Source of the DNA: Auricularia sp. M13
Taxonomy: Eukaryota > Basidiomycota > Agaricomycetes > Auriculariales > Auriculariaceae
Direction: 5' to 3'
Assembly: GCA_037042915.1 (NCBI GenBank)
Contig: CM073195.1
Location: forward strand, 1,798,001 to 1,862,000
DNA: 64,000 bases
Made by a program: the position numbers and the translations under genes
Notes under the pieces: generated by a model
Told to the model about the DNA's origin: nothing
Database searches by the model: none
What the model saw: only the letters and a program-made list of their open reading frames with translations
Part shown: positions 43,526 through 55,894 of the stretch, one piece after another
How positions within the stretch are numbered: the first letter of the stretch is position 1
Layout of the letters: every line of letters begins with the position of its first letter

Positions 43526-45527
43526 ATGCCGCGTGCTGTCGCCTAACTCTTCGGTAATGATTATGCGCTTAGGCTCCCCGTCGTCGTAAAATTGCATGCT
43601 CTTCCCTTCCTCTCGAAACCACGCAAAGATCTGCTACATCAAGACTGCAACCCTGAGCGCTCTCTGGCCGTTGCGTGCGTCACGGGCCATTCTCTCCGCC
43701 ACGCGTTCAGTGACGAAGTGAATCGCCCGTGAAACACGTTCGTCCCAGCCGTTGACTCCCAATGTCAACTGAGGCTTCCACGGTGTCCACGTTGACTAGG
43801 ACGGTTCGGCGAGATAGACATCGGGTTCCAGGTCCTCTTGTACGCTGTAAACCCAGTCGGTCCTAAGGTCGCATGCTCCAGGTCGTTCTCCGACGGGTAC
43901 CAGTGGGAGTTGCCGAACCCTACCCAGCAGCACTCGCACTGTGTCTTCGTCGACCTCCGTGCGCGGGGGTGCGAGATGACGGCCGGCCGGGTGCGGGATG
44001 CATGCCTATGCCTGTGTCATACCGCGCCACGGGCTCGATGAAGAAAGAAGTTTCACGGCGTCTGCTTCGATGAAGACGGAAAGCGCGGTGGGGAGAGTGC
44101 TCTGAAACGGATAAACCATCGGCTCTGCGTGGGGCGTGCAGGCTGGTGTGCCTCGCCTCTCAAGCAACATCACCGAGACGAACGGTGAACAGGCGGCGCT
44201 CGTGGACCCAGAACGAGTGCACCTCAGTGACGTGCGCCGGTGCCCCCTGATTCTGAGCGTGCGCTGTGTAAGGACGGAGTGTCCACGGCGATCTAGGGAG
44301 CAGAAGCCGCTGTGATGTCGACCCAGCGCACGCGCGCGCACGTCCAAGTCGAGCGGCACGCAGCACAGGAGCAGGCGTCCCCCACCCGTTGTCAACGCTT
44401 CCTGTGATCGTCTGCAGAAGCGAGACTTTCCCGATCACCCAGCCGCACCGTGACGAACACTCCGTGGAGTCGCTTCGATGCACGCTGGCAAGCGCGACGG
44501 GACATGATTGCGTCCAGGAGTGCGGTAGTACACAATCATTCGGTGGGCGATGCCAGCTGCTTGAGTCCTCCCGGTGGTGGTTGCGGGCTGGGGGCGACGA
44601 CATCTCGCACCGGGGCGGAGCGTCCTCTGCCATCGGATTCAGCGTGTGTTCGGCCATTGAATGAGTGCTGACCCAGCTACTGCGGTTCCAGGTTTCCTTT
44701 GGAGGAGCCCGTCTCCTGTCGTGCGTGGGCTTGTCAGTCCTGCCAGTGGCGGATAAAATGGCTGTGGTGCGTACACCTCACTCGATGGTCTCTACGTGGT
44801 TATGATCGGGACAGTCCTGCTGCTATCTGATGATGAAGAATTGCGAAGGCGTCGTGATTGCTGGTGGCGTGGGGTGCATATAGAGTGTATGGTGGGCGCG
44901 CGAGGAGCGAATGGCATATCAGAGGGTTGGGAGGAGGGAGGCAGGCGTCTCTGGTTGTCGGCTGCGACTTAAGAATGGACGGTGGCAACATTGTTCTTTC
45001 ATTGTGCCACCGTGAATCTGTGAAGGACTCTTGAAGGGGGAACGTAAGTCAGAGACACAGGGCCATGAATAATGCAAACAGCATGCCCAACTGAGCCTGT
45101 GAAACGAGTGTTCCTTCAGTCACCTTTCAACCTTGTTGTGCGGATGCAGGCTCACCGAAGTGGCTTCCGCGCCGAGCAGTCTATTCACTCCTTTCAACTG
45201 TGTGACGTAATGACAACACAAGTACCCGCAAAAGCACACAAAGTGCTCCTATGTCAGGCCCATATTCCAACGCGGCCTCATTGAATTCCAGGTGGAAGAA
45301 ATAGACTCTGCACGTGTGTCTGATGTGCCCGCGGTCACGTGGTGCGGCATCAAAACCGTCGGACCAAGCCGGTAAGCGCCCAAACCAGTTTGCTTCGCGC
45401 CACCTTCCCAAGTCGCGTCGCTCTGCCCGCCCGCTGGCCCGCTGCCTTTCCTTCCTTCGCTCCCACGCTTGCTTTGGCGTTTGATCCCGGCCACTCGATT
45501 GCACTGTCTTTCAGGTCGCTGCAATCA
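43526..45527. other. gene-poor interval
   Basis: About 2 kb without a supported gene. Overlapping frames at 44006-44664 on both strands and at 45181-45524 minus have no recognised features. The right end is the presumed promoter of the coiled-coil protein gene. Confidence 0.45.
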
Positions 45528-46110
45528 ATGGCTATGAACTACACGCTGCCCTCGCCGTCGCCGCCGCGCTCGCCGGCGTCGAGCATCAGCAGCTCGGGGC
45601 GGCACGAGGACGCCACGTCGTACGCGGAAAAGAGCATGAGCGACCAGACGTTTGCGCGCAGGGCCGAGGACGCCCTGATGCTGCACGTGCCACGGGACGC
45701 GCCGTACCCGCAAGAGTCGGTGCTGCTCCCCCGCCCAAAGACTGAACACGAGGAAAAAAGTGAGCGAAAAAAAATCCCAGTTATGATAGGCGCTGACCAG
45801 CGTCTGAGCAGTGCTGCACCAGCGCGTCATGGCGAATCTCAGACAGCGCGTCGCCGAGCTCGAGGAGGACGAGCTCTTCGACTCCGTCTCGTCGCTCCAG
45901 CGCGGCAACAAGCCCGGCCTCGAGCCGCAGCCCAGCAGCAACGACGTGCACGCCATCATCGCGGGCGCCATGCACTACGGAGCGCCGACGCAGCCTTCAG
46001 CGAATAGGCGCGCGACGCCGTCGCGCTCGGTCTCGACTGTCAACGCCTCCTCCACGCCTATAAGGGGAGGCCATACACAGCGCTCCTCCGTTACCAGGCA
46101 GATTAGATGA
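45528..46110 (+). CDS. small coiled-coil protein, unknown function
   Basis: Two exons, 45528-45759 and 45812-46110, joined by a 52-bp intron (GTGAGC..GAGCAG) that keeps frame: 176 aa. The N terminus is Ser/Pro-rich (MAMNYTLPSPSPPRSPASS). Then SDQTFARRAEDALMLHVPRD, HEEK/MLHQRVMANLRQRV and AELEEDELFDSVSSLQRG, a charged helix likely to form a coiled coil, and a Ser/Thr/Arg-rich tail ending SSVTRQIR. I do not recognise the family. It is called because the splice restores a continuous helix. Confidence 0.6.
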
Positions 46111-46404
46111 CCGTGGCAGGAACGCGTAATATCGACTAAGGATTGATAGGAGAACCTCAATGTGATCCCGCTCTCGTCGTAATGTACACCCGCACTGGCT
46201 GCAGAATGTAAGTTACGCAATATTGAACAAAGGTCATCTGTTTATTGCCCAGATTCACTGCTAAGATGTTTCCTTGTTGATTCCCATAGCGATCCAGTTG
46301 GAGTTCAATCTGCTAATGATGACCCCGTGCGGATGCAGTCGCCGCGTGGAATGCGCTTCTCTGTATGGCCGTGTTACGCACCGTCTGCCCGCACCCACAA
46401 CACG

Positions 46405-48267
46405 ATGCAGCGGGGCCGTGGTCGCTACCACCACTACATTCCGCGATTCATTCTGCGAGGCTTCGCAGTGAGCAAGCCATCGCGGTGCGTCTATCTCTGC
46501 CGCGCAATACCGCGATTTACCAACGCAACGTCCTCAACTAGCTGCTTCACTGACGACGGCAATGGAGCGTTCATCGAGACGAAGCTGAAGCTAAATCGCT
46601 GGGTTCCGAACCCCACGTACGACCGCATGAACGTCTATCATCTGGAAGGCGCTCGCTTGATTATGGCTTCGGACCATACGACGTCTGGCGATTTCACCAA
46701 TACCGTCGATCGTAACTTCGGTCTTCGGGACCTTTACGCTGACGCGTCTCATCCCGACAGCGAGCACATCGAGAATTCCCTCTCGAAGCTAGAGTTCGAG
46801 GCATCCAAAGTGGTGAAAGCAGCCATCGCTGCTTTGGAGAGCCCCGAGCAGGAGTTTCGCCTGCCTCGCCGCGATCTCAATACGCTGCGAAAATTCCTCT
46901 TCATCATGTCCTACCGTTTTCGCCGAGGCAAGCAGTTTCTGGACAATTGCTTCGACGCCGTCACGCGCAGGGATATCGATCACCATATCAAGATGTTCTT
47001 GCCCGAGGGGTCTACTGCGCGCGACGTCTGGCTGCAGAACATCAAGGAAATTCTGGACACCGACTACTGGCTGATCCCCGAAAATCCTCGCATTTTCGTC
47101 CACGACAGATCGGAAGTGGCAAGCGATATGCGTATGAAGCACATCGTCTTCTGGCGCTCTACTGCTGGTCGTGAGTTCATCACGTGCAACGGTTTCGGGC
47201 TCGTGGACGCGGCTATTAGGGTCGGTGGATTCCCGACTGCTGCCGCTGCCGCTGCTGTGATGGACGATATGAAGAAAATGGGCTCTGTCATGAACGACTA
47301 TACTCCCCTCCTCGCCAGCACTGGTACCTTCGAATGGTTTCAATTGTACCCTCTCCACCCGAAGCTCAGTATTGCACTCGTCCATGACTTCGTATCGTCG
47401 CCCCCCCCTATTCGACTCCCTTGGGATCTTTCGCGCTATCATACGATGCCGCAGGCGCCGACGACAGTGTTATACGTCGGTCTCAGTCCACAGGCCGAGC
47501 GCGCGTGGAAGCGCAACCGATTGGACGATTACAAGGTCCCGAAGGACCAGATGGGATCGGCATGCATTTACCTGGACGGGAAGCTCCTCGAGAGCCGTGT
47601 GAACGACATCTTCGTGTTCCCTCTGATCCAATTGGATGCAGAACAAACCCACCGCTTCAATGCGATGTTCCTCGAGAACGCCAACGATGGTCTTGTGTTT
47701 GTCTCCCCGGCACAGCTCTACCGCTCCATCATTCACTATGAGACCAGCACAATATGGGCGCATAAACGAGATTACAGGGCGTTAAAAGCGGCTTTGCGCT
47801 CGTTCTCGCAGCGGACGCACACTGTGCTTTCCTCTCCCGCCGACGCGATGGAGCCCACTTTTGCGGATAACGCTGACAGACGCCTCGTGTGGCTTTCGTC
47901 GCCGCGAAAGAGTCCGGAAGATCCTCCACAAATGACACAAATAATCACCTTCTACCGCCGTGCGCGTCGCAGTCAACTCCATGGCCTTGGCGGACCTGCT
48001 ATGAGCCGCGACGAGGTGTTCGCCCACCTGAACAGGACGCACATGGACTCGCTCTTCAGAAATGAGGAGTCCGAGCGCGCGCGGCGAGAGAACGCTGCCG
48101 CTGAGCAGCCGTCACCGGAGAAGCCTCGTCCCATACCAGTTCTGGAGTCTCAGGAGTCGCGTGTCCCTGCTTCTACGTCAATGTCGCCCGGAAAGAAGCC
48201 TGCGGACGTGCAGTCGCCAGGAGGAGGTCGCGGCGGAGGCAAGAAGAAACGGAGGAAGCGCAAGTGA
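46405..48267 (+). CDS. DUF4238 protein, paralog A
   Basis: Member of the DUF4238 family (function unknown; found in bacteria and expanded in fungi). Start at ATG 46405 (MQRGRGRYHHYIPRF), the position shared by all three local paralogs. Exon 1 is 80 nt (to 46484). A 57-bp GTGCGT..CTAG intron is proposed (46485-46541) because the paralogs need it; it also happens to stay open. The spliced protein is 601 aa. Family hallmarks: YHHYIPRFILRGFAVSKPSR near residues 8-27, DHTTSGDFTNTVDRNFGL, LNTLRKFLFIMSYR, DVWLQNIKEILDTDYWLIP and REFITCNGFGLVD. The C terminus is Ser/Pro-rich and ends in a basic tail GKKKRRKRK, probably nuclear targeting. It lacks four C-terminal exons present in paralogs B and C. Confidence 0.85.
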   Translation: MQRGRGRYHHYIPRFILRGFAVSKPSRCVYLCRAIPRFTNATSSTSCFTDDGNGAFIETKLKLNRWVPNPTYDRMNVYHLEGARLIMASDHTTSGDFTNTVDRNFGLRDLYADASHPDSEHIENSLSKLEFEASKVVKAAIAALESPEQEFRLPRRDLNTLRKFLFIMSYRFRRGKQFLDNCFDAVTRRDIDHHIKMFLPEGSTARDVWLQNIKEILDTDYWLIPENPRIFVHDRSEVASDMRMKHIVFWRSTAGREFITCNGFGLVDAAIRVGGFPTAAAAAAVMDDMKKMGSVMNDYTPLLASTGTFEWFQLYPLHPKLSIALVHDFVSSPPPIRLPWDLSRYHTMPQAPTTVLYVGLSPQAERAWKRNRLDDYKVPKDQMGSACIYLDGKLLESRVNDIFVFPLIQLDAEQTHRFNAMFLENANDGLVFVSPAQLYRSIIHYETSTIWAHKRDYRALKAALRSFSQRTHTVLSSPADAMEPTFADNADRRLVWLSSPRKSPEDPPQMTQIITFYRRARRSQLHGLGGPAMSRDEVFAHLNRTHMDSLFRNEESERARRENAAAEQPSPEKPRPIPVLESQESRVPASTSMSPGKKPADVQSPGGGRGGGKKKRRKRK

Positions 48268-49348
48268 GAACCATCTCGCCGGTTCCCTGCGCCCACCTAT
48301 CCAATTCTGGGAGGTCGAATACCACCTGCAGATTTTCTTTATACGATCGGCCATGTACTCCATACTGATACTGGCCACCACCAATGCATTCTGTTCCATT
48401 ACTCAAGCATCCTGGACTTTATTGCTCTACAGAAGCCAATATAAAGAAAGTACGAGAACGATAGCACATTCCGCTAAGGCTTACATAGGTATATTTTGCC
48501 GATCATGATGCACTGTCTGCAGCGGGTGCGGCGGAGACTCAAAGTCAAGGCGCAGCCTTCAAGTTGTACTTCCTCGTTCATCCCACTGCCTATCACCGCG
48601 ATGCATATCGCGCTGTACCTGTTCCTGGAAGCCTGGTCGGTGCGGCGGCAAGACACGCGAGCCGACACAACCTGGACCCGCCTGCCAATAGTCTGCTTAA
48701 AGCAGGCCACTACTTACAGCGCGTTAGCCTGCCAACTGACAGAGCATGCGTACTGCGGAGCCTCATGCAGTTGAGGATGCCCTTGAACATGGCTGCTCGC
48801 CAGGTTGGTGCGTCATAGCTGTCGCCAGCTGCACAATCTGCAACTTGAAGGCGATGGACGGCGGGTGCCGTGACAACCTCGTTGGCGCCGACGAACGCGA
48901 CGCACATGCGAGACGAAGAGCAGTCTGGCGCTATTTGCTGTGGTCGGCGTGCTCATGCACGTACATATCAGCCCGGGCTTCGGTTGTCCGAACCAGCATT
49001 CAGCACGAACTTGATGCACCGCAGCTCCGCTAGCAACCCACAAGTCTCCTGGAACCCATGCTCCTGTATAAGCCTTCTGATTCTACGCTCGCTCATGTGG
49101 CTTTCCCTTTCCGAGCTACGCCGCCGCCCTCTGTATGTCTGTCCCAACGTGTGCTGGCGCTCGAGGGTACTATCGGAGGCTGCAGCGACCTCGCGTCATC
49201 TCCGCGCTGGCCGCCGAATGACGGGAACAAACGTCGCCGTATACAGGTCACTCTACGCAACGGTCAGGTCAGGGTACTTCTTATAGCGGGTACAATCGTG
49301 CCGCATTGTATGGTCGTGTTTCGCGCACACTGTCTACTCCACTACACG
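48268..49348. other. spacer between DUF4238 paralogs A and B
   Basis: The first ~200 bp after the stop at 48267 resemble the sequence after the stop of paralog B (for example GCTCTACAGAA versus ACTCTACAGAA, and GAGAACGATAGCACA versus GAGCACGACAGCAAA), so the duplicated unit includes 3' flank. Just upstream of the ATG, paralogs A, B and C share TGTATGG(C/T)CGTGTT. No other gene is seen. Confidence 0.5.
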
Positions 49349-51885
49349 ATGCAACGGGACCGTGGTTTATACCACCACTACATTCCACAATTCATCCTGC
49401 GAGGTTTCGCAGTGAGCAAGCCGACTCGGTTAGTCAATGCCTCTTATGCCACGCCTGATAATATAACTTACGAAACCAGCTGCTTCGCGGACGACGGCAA
49501 TGGCGGCTTCGTGGAAACTAAGCTGAAGCCTAATCGCAGGCATCCTACGTACGATCGCATGAACGTCTATCATTTGGACGAGGCCCGACTGATCATGGCC
49601 TCTGATCATACGACGTCTGGAGATTTCACCAACACCGTGCATCGTAACTTTGGCCTTTACGGCCTCTACATAGACGACGCTCATCCCAACATCGAACACA
49701 TCGAGCGTTCTCTCGGAGAGCTCGAAAACGAAGCAGCCAGAGTTGTTCGAGCAGCCGTCGCCGCTTTAGAGAGCCCCGAGAAGGAGCTGCGTCTGCCTCG
49801 CCGCGATCTCAATACTCTGCGTAAATTCCTCTTCATCATGTCGTACCGCCATAATCGACGTGGCGAGCAGTTCCTGAATAACCGCTTCGACGACACAATG
49901 CTCAGGGATATCGATCACCATATCAAGACGCACCTGCCGGAGGGGTCAACCGCGCGCGACGTCTGGCTGCAGAATATCAAGGAGATTCTCGACACCGACT
50001 ACTGGCTGATTCCCGACAATCCTCGTATCTTCGTCCACGACAGAAATGAGTTTGCGGCCAACATGCGCATGAGGCACATTGTGTTCTGGCGCGCGACTGC
50101 TGGCCGTGAGTTCATCACATGCAACAACGGGTTCGGATTTGTGGAAGGCGTCCGCGTTGACGCACGCTGTTCTCCCGGAGAGGCCGCCGATATGGCCACC
50201 CTAATGCGCGAGATGGGCTCTGCTGTCGACGACGCCAGCTCACTGCGCGACATCACTGGCAACTTCGACTGGTTTCGTTTGTTCCCTCTCCACCCAAAGC
50301 TCAGCATCGCGTTGGTTTCTAATTACCTCTCCATTGCCGAAGCCGTTCCTTGGCTACCTGCCTCGCGTTTCCACACTATGCCGCGGGCGCCGCACAAGAC
50401 ACACTACGCTGGACTCAGTCCCCAGGCCGAGCGAGATAGGATGAGGGGCCGCTTGAAGGAGCACATGGTCCATGAAGGCCCGAGGTTGTCTGCCGAACGG
50501 CGTACATACCTAGACGGCAAGCTGCTCGAGAGCCGTGTGGATGACATCTTTGTCTTCCCTCTCATCCCACTGGACGCAGAGCAGACGCACCGCTTCAACG
50601 CGATATTTCTCGACAACGTCAGCAACGCACTTGCCTTCGTCTCCCCGGGACAGCTCTATCGGTCTATTGTTCATTACGAATCCAGCAAGATGTGGGAACA
50701 CAAAAGAGACTACACGGCGCTGAAAGTGGCTTTGCGCGCATACTCGCAACTTACGCACGCGCTCGATCCTTGCTCCGCAGAGGTCCCTGCCAGAGTCAGC
50801 ACACGCAAACCCGCAATCGTCGCGAACGCTGACAGGCGGCTCGTGTGGGTTTCTTCAGTGCCGAACGGCCCAGAAGATCCTCCAGACAGCAGACAGATAG
50901 TCGCAATTCTGCGACTGCAGCATCGTCTCAGCAAACTTCCTCTCAGCAGGCGTCCTCCCGGTATACCGGAGGTGAATTACGACGATGTGTTTGGGCATCT
51001 AAACAGAACGCACAAGGACTCGCTCTTCAGGAATGAGGAGTCTGAGCGCGCGCGGCGGCAGAACGTTTCCGCTGAGCAGCCATCACCAGCAAAGCCTCGA
51101 CCCAGACAGGTTCCGCCTGCTCAGGCGTCTCGCGTCCTTGGTTCCCTGTCAACGTCGCGCGGGAACAAGCCCTTTGACCAAGCATCTTTGCTGCAGACGA
51201 AACCCTCTCCGTAAGGTTTGTTTTGCTCGTTCTGTCGCAAGCTGATAATTATGACAGCACGATTGCAGCGACGGCGACGGCGAAGACGGGCGTGGTCCCG
51301 CATCCACGTCCGGCGCCAAAGGCATCAACGCAGTCTGCCTCGCCTCAACCGACGGGTGGCCAGGTCACTAGCAGCTCCATCACACCGTGAGTAATCGATT
51401 TAATATTCCCGTACACAACTTAATCAAGTCCATTCAGGGCAGAAAATGAGGCGGAGACGAAGGCGAAACGTCGCAAGCGAAACAAAAATCGCCAGGGCAT
51501 TCAGCCAAAAGCGCACCACACCATAAGTATTGGCAGCAGGTGAGACTTGAAACTTGAGCAAGGCACCAAATCGCGACCGCTCTGACATCATACTCGCACT
51601 GGCAGTCCTGTTTCCAATTCTGCAGGAGGACCTAGCTCTCCCCGAACGCCTCTCAAGCCTCCGCCAACCCCGGCCAGATGCAGTGGTAGCGAAAGACCAG
51701 TCAACGTACACAGTGCATCATCGTCACAGTCAGTACTAGATTGCTTTCAGTTCCATATTGAAACTGACGATCCCAGAATACAAGGGCCAAGCACTCTTTC
51801 CAGCACGACGGCCCCAGAGCTGTCGCCGCAGTTGCCAGCAGGTGGAGGCAGCAGCGGCAAGAAGAAACGGACGAAGCGCAAATGA
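49349..51885 (+). CDS. DUF4238 protein, paralog B
   Basis: Six exons: 49349-49428, 49480-51210, 51258-51386, 51438-51539, 51636-51728, 51792-51885; 742 aa with consistent frame. MQRDRGLYHHYIPQF begins the DUF4238 region. Then DHTTSGDFTNTVHRNFGLYG, LNTLRKFLFIMSYRHNRRG, WLQNIKEILDTDYWLIPDNP and REFITCNNGFGFVEG. The last four exons encode a low-complexity, basic linker (ETKAKRRKRNKNRQG) and end GKKKRTKRK. Intron positions and phases match paralog C exactly. Downstream flank resembles that of paralog A. It appears intact; function unknown, nuclear location is inferred from the basic tail. Confidence 0.85.
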
Positions 51886-52129
51886 GAGCCATCTCGCTCG
51901 CCGCCCGTGCACATGTTTCTCAGGCGTAACTGTGAACTGCCACTTGCAGACTTTGTTGAAATGCTCGCCGCCGCTGTAATCACGCCACATTCAATTCTAG
52001 CACGCATCCACTTCCAGCATTCAAACATGTTCGATTTGCATATCAGTACTCTACAGAAACCCATTGATCAAGAAAAAAGCACGAGCACGACAGCAAATTC
52101 ACACTCCTCTACAAGTTCAGTTCACACAC

Positions 52130-55100
52130 TCATGCACCCTCAGAGGACTCGCGCGGGCGCGGCACAGCGAGAACGCGCACGACGTCCTCCTTCTCGCCTT
52201 GACCAGCTTCACCCTCGCGCTGCGCGACCCACGCAAGCAGCGACTTGCCGCCCTTCGGCGGCGGGCACACCCACTTCTTCCGCGGCTCCGGGGCGGCGGG
52301 CGGCGCACCAGGACCAGAACCTGCACCTGTGCCAGTGCCAGTACCCGCAGCGCGTAGCATGTGAAACGCTCGAGCGGCAGCAGACTGGGGCCCGGTGTCC
52401 TGCGCGGTCGGACGGACAGCGCGCCCGATGCGGCGGGCCGCGTTAAGAGTTTGCTCCTGCCGCAGGCGGTCGAGCAGCTCTTGCTGCGTGCGCCGCGCGG
52501 CCTCGAGCTGCGCCTCGATGCTGCGCCGCTCCGCGTCGAGCGCCGCCACCGACCGGCGCACCTGCACTTGGTCCGACGTCGGTAGCGTCGACTGAGTGCC
52601 GCTTGCAGCATTTGCTTCGACTGGTGTGTCCACTTGCGCTGGAGGAGGAGTGGGAGTGGAGGTAGAAGCGGCACTTGGAGCGTCCGCTGCAGGAATCGGA
52701 ACGGACGCGGATGCGGCGCTGTCATCGATATTGCGGTCCGCAGCTGCCGATGACGACGCAGGCGTTCTCCAACTAGACACAAGGTGCGCAGCTGCGAGGC
52801 CAGAGCTCGCCCTCCGGATACGCCAACCCCTGCGACCGTGCGCTGGAGTCTGTGCATGAGAAGCCGACGTATCGCCATCCCCGGCAGTCTGAGCCTGGAA
52901 AGCCTGCGCATCGCCATCGCCATCCGCTGCAGTATGAGCCTGAGCATCCTCCGCAGCGCCTGCCGCAAACGGCGGCCACGGCGGCGCCGCATGCGCCGCC
53001 ACCGTGCCCATCCCGTCAGGTAGTTCCGCTGTCCTTGCATTGTCCCACTCGTCCTCCACCACCAAGGCCTCCGCAAGGGCACTGTCCTCGTCAATCAGCG
53101 ATGGCAGGTCAACGTCCATCAGTGCGCCAGGACCGTACGCCCTGAGGACCGCCAAGCGGGCCTGGAAGTCGTGCTCCACGGCCATGGACCGCGTGTTGGA
53201 CAGATCGACGCGCATCGGCGGTGGCAGGCCGGGCATCGTCGGCTGCGGCGGCACGTGCAGGTTCTCAGGCGCCAGGGGGATGCCGTCACCATCTGTCCGC
53301 TGCAGCAAGGATGGGGCTGGAGAGGGCGCGGGTGGTACGGTCGCGCCGAGCATGAACCGCAGATGGTCGTTGTCGAGCAGGCTGCCCTCGATAGCGGCGG
53401 GCTGCGGCGGCGCTGGCGCAGACGTTGGGTCGACCGGGCCAGGCGCAGGCGCTGGGTCAGACATCGCAGGCGCAGGCACAGGCGCTGGGTCGGACGGCGC
53501 AGGCGGCGCATCCGTGGGTTCAGAAGGTGTAGCAGCGGCCTCGGGAGGTACAGATGCCTCCTCAGAGGCGGCATGATGCTGCGCGATATGCTCCTCCGTG
53601 AGCGCCGAAAGCGTGCGCATCGACTCCTCAAGTCGCGGGAGCATCGCCGCAACGCGCGCGAGGTCCTGCTGCACGTTGCTCAGGTTGCGCGCGGTCTGCG
53701 CGAGCGCGGTGCCCATCTGCAGGCCAGGCGTCGGTCTGGCTGGGGATGCGGAAGGCACTGAGTTGTTAGCGTGCAGCAATGCCAGGCGCTCCATCTGCAC
53801 CCGGTAAATCTGCTCCAGCAGTGCTGGGTCGTGCTGCACGAGCGCGGGCCGAGGGGGCGTCTGAAAACGCATTTGCAAGCCTGACGGCGGGCTCGCTGGA
53901 GTGGCGGGCTGGCCGGCAGTTCGGGCTCGTATCTGCTCGGCTTGCAGACGAGGCTGAGCTTGCTCTATGAGTGTTGAGTTTTGCGTGCTCGCTGGAGTGG
54001 CAGGCTGGCCAGCAGCTTGGGCTCGCATCTGCCCCGCTTGCAGTCGTTGCGCTTGCTCGAACAGTGCTGCATTGTGCGTGCCAACGCGTTGCAACTGTTC
54101 TGGCGACGGCGGGAGGAAAACCGAGCGCCCTGAGCCATCGTTGAGCGGAATTGGGCTTCCCAAAATATCCAAGAGCTCCGGGCTGACGGGCGTGCCCGCG
54201 GTAGCAATAGGCATGCGCAGCGTGAGGCTCTCGGGGTCGAGGTCGAGGCGGCACGTGGGGCACGTCGTGCGGCGCGCGAGCCAGGGGTGCAGGCACGCGG
54301 CGTGGAACGCGTGATGGCACGGCAGCGCGAGCACGTCCGCGGACGTCGCTGGCGGCGTGCGCTGTTCAAACGGCATCGGCGGCCCGCGGTGCGCGCTCGC
54401 GTCGAGATACTGCACGGGCGACCGCACGGCGTCCGCCGGCGAGGACAGGTCCGGCACGCTCGTCAGCGGCGTCACCGCATCGTCGCCGCTGCTCACGAGG
54501 TCTTCGCGGCACACAGCGCACATTGCCTCGCCACCCGCGCGCACGAAGCGTCGCGCGAGCTCGGCGCTGACGGGCTCCAGACCGCGCATCAGCTCCTCCG
54601 CGCGCGTCGTGTCGGTCGCGTCCGCCGCCGACTCGAAGATCAGCTGGTTCATCATTTGCAGGAAGCCGGGGCGCGTGGGGTTATTCCGGGGCGCGAGAGG
54701 TGTGAAGACGGCCGGCATGGCTGCCCACATGCTGTCGCGAGGCATGGGTTCGTTCGGAGGCGCGGCGGCGACGGCGGCGGCCTCGGCCTCCTCCTCTTCA
54801 GACTCATAATCATCGTCCTCTTCGTCCGAGGAATCGCTGAGATCGTGCAGGGAGGGCACACTGCCATCTGCCGCCATTGTTTCAGCAAATCATCATCTGA
54901 ACAATGTCACGCAGTCACATACCGTCGCCTGCGCCGTCGTCGTCTGTCGCGTCCTCCCGTTCTTCGTCAGAGTCTTCCGTTGAGCTGTCGGAAACGGCCA
55001 GAAGCTCAGGCATCATGTAGTCTGGAGCGATAATTATCAGTAATGTTATTCAGTTGACGCCACATATCACACACCGTCGTCCGTCTGCTGCTGTCGATTC

Positions 55101-55479
55101 GATCCACCGCTCTGCCCCTGCTGCTGCTGCTGCTGCTCTTGCTCTTGCTGCTGCTGCTCTTGATGTTGCGGTTGGCTCTGTTGTTGCTGCTGCTGGGCCT
55201 GATATATGTCGGCGGCCAAGGTATTGATACGATCGGGATCGATGTGCCCGAGAGGCTGCAGGGGCACCCGGCGTATGACATGGGCGAGCTCATCATTGTC
55301 CGCTGCAGGCTATCTCAGCATTGCGGTCACAGCAATGCAGTTGGCGTACGCAGAACCGACGAGGGCTGGCCGTGTAAAGCCGCGTTCACCGCCTGAGTAA
55401 CGCTATGAGCACGAATGGCGTGCAGTGGAGACCCAGGTAAGCCCGCCGTCGAATTGCTGGGCGATGAAGTGCTGTCCAT
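52130..55479 (-). CDS. large RING-H2 protein, putative E3 ubiquitin ligase
   Basis: Exons 55479-55350, 55302-55075, 55021-54923, 54867-52130; 1064 aa. The start MDSTSSPSNSTAGLPG at 55479 is the only ATG that reaches the later exons in frame. Exon 2 carries HVIRRVPLQPLGHIDPDRI and a Gln-rich run (QQQQEQEQQQQQQ). Exons 3-4 are very acidic. The RING has CAVC, then an unusually long insert of about 60 residues, then LPCHHAFHAACLHPWLARRT and CPTC. The long C-terminal part is Pro/Ala/Gln-rich with coiled-coil stretches (AALDAERRSIEAQLEAARRT). It ends VPRPRESSEGA. The gene lies between DUF4238 paralogs B and C. Ligase activity is inferred from the RING only. Confidence 0.85.
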
Positions 55480-55894
55480 CGTAAGAAGAGAAAGGTTTCG
55501 AAGCTGGAGAGAAACAAAGCAGTCGTCGCGGGGTTGAACCCGCGCCTGACAGATTCAACTCCGATCTTCCCGCGTTTGTCCCACTTCAGCTCCTGAGAGC
55601 TGAGCAAAAACTGATCAATTTCTCCTGAAGAAACCGATCCGCACTGATGGCTATTATTGGTGTGAATCGAAAGGAGCGTATCGCCTTGTTGTTCAACAGG
55701 AAAATAGATATTCCTCTCTACCCTGTCGGTCTGACGGACTCTGACCAAATTTCTAGCTGGATTTCGCATTCATAGTCAAAATTTCACTTCATGACGAATT
55801 TTACAAGGCAGTTGGAATCTACCGCTCAGCGTGTTTACAGTTACAAACGTATTCGCAGTCCAAGAAAGGTGTGCATGTGCGATAGGTGTGGTAA
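55480..55894. other. spacer between RING gene and DUF4238 paralog C
   Basis: The RING gene's upstream region and the 3' flank of paralog C. A short GC-rich hairpin (CGCGGGTTCAACCCCGCG in minus sense, about 55527-55544) is present; it does not fold as a tRNA. Confidence 0.4.

Noticed and set aside
46327-46404. Longer N terminus for DUF4238 paralog A
   Set aside because: It needs a GTG start, and all three paralogs align from the ATG of MQR(G/D)RG.
55525-55560. TTCAAC-containing GC hairpin resembling a tRNA T arm
   Set aside because: The loop has the wrong length and no matching acceptor, D or anticodon stems are found.
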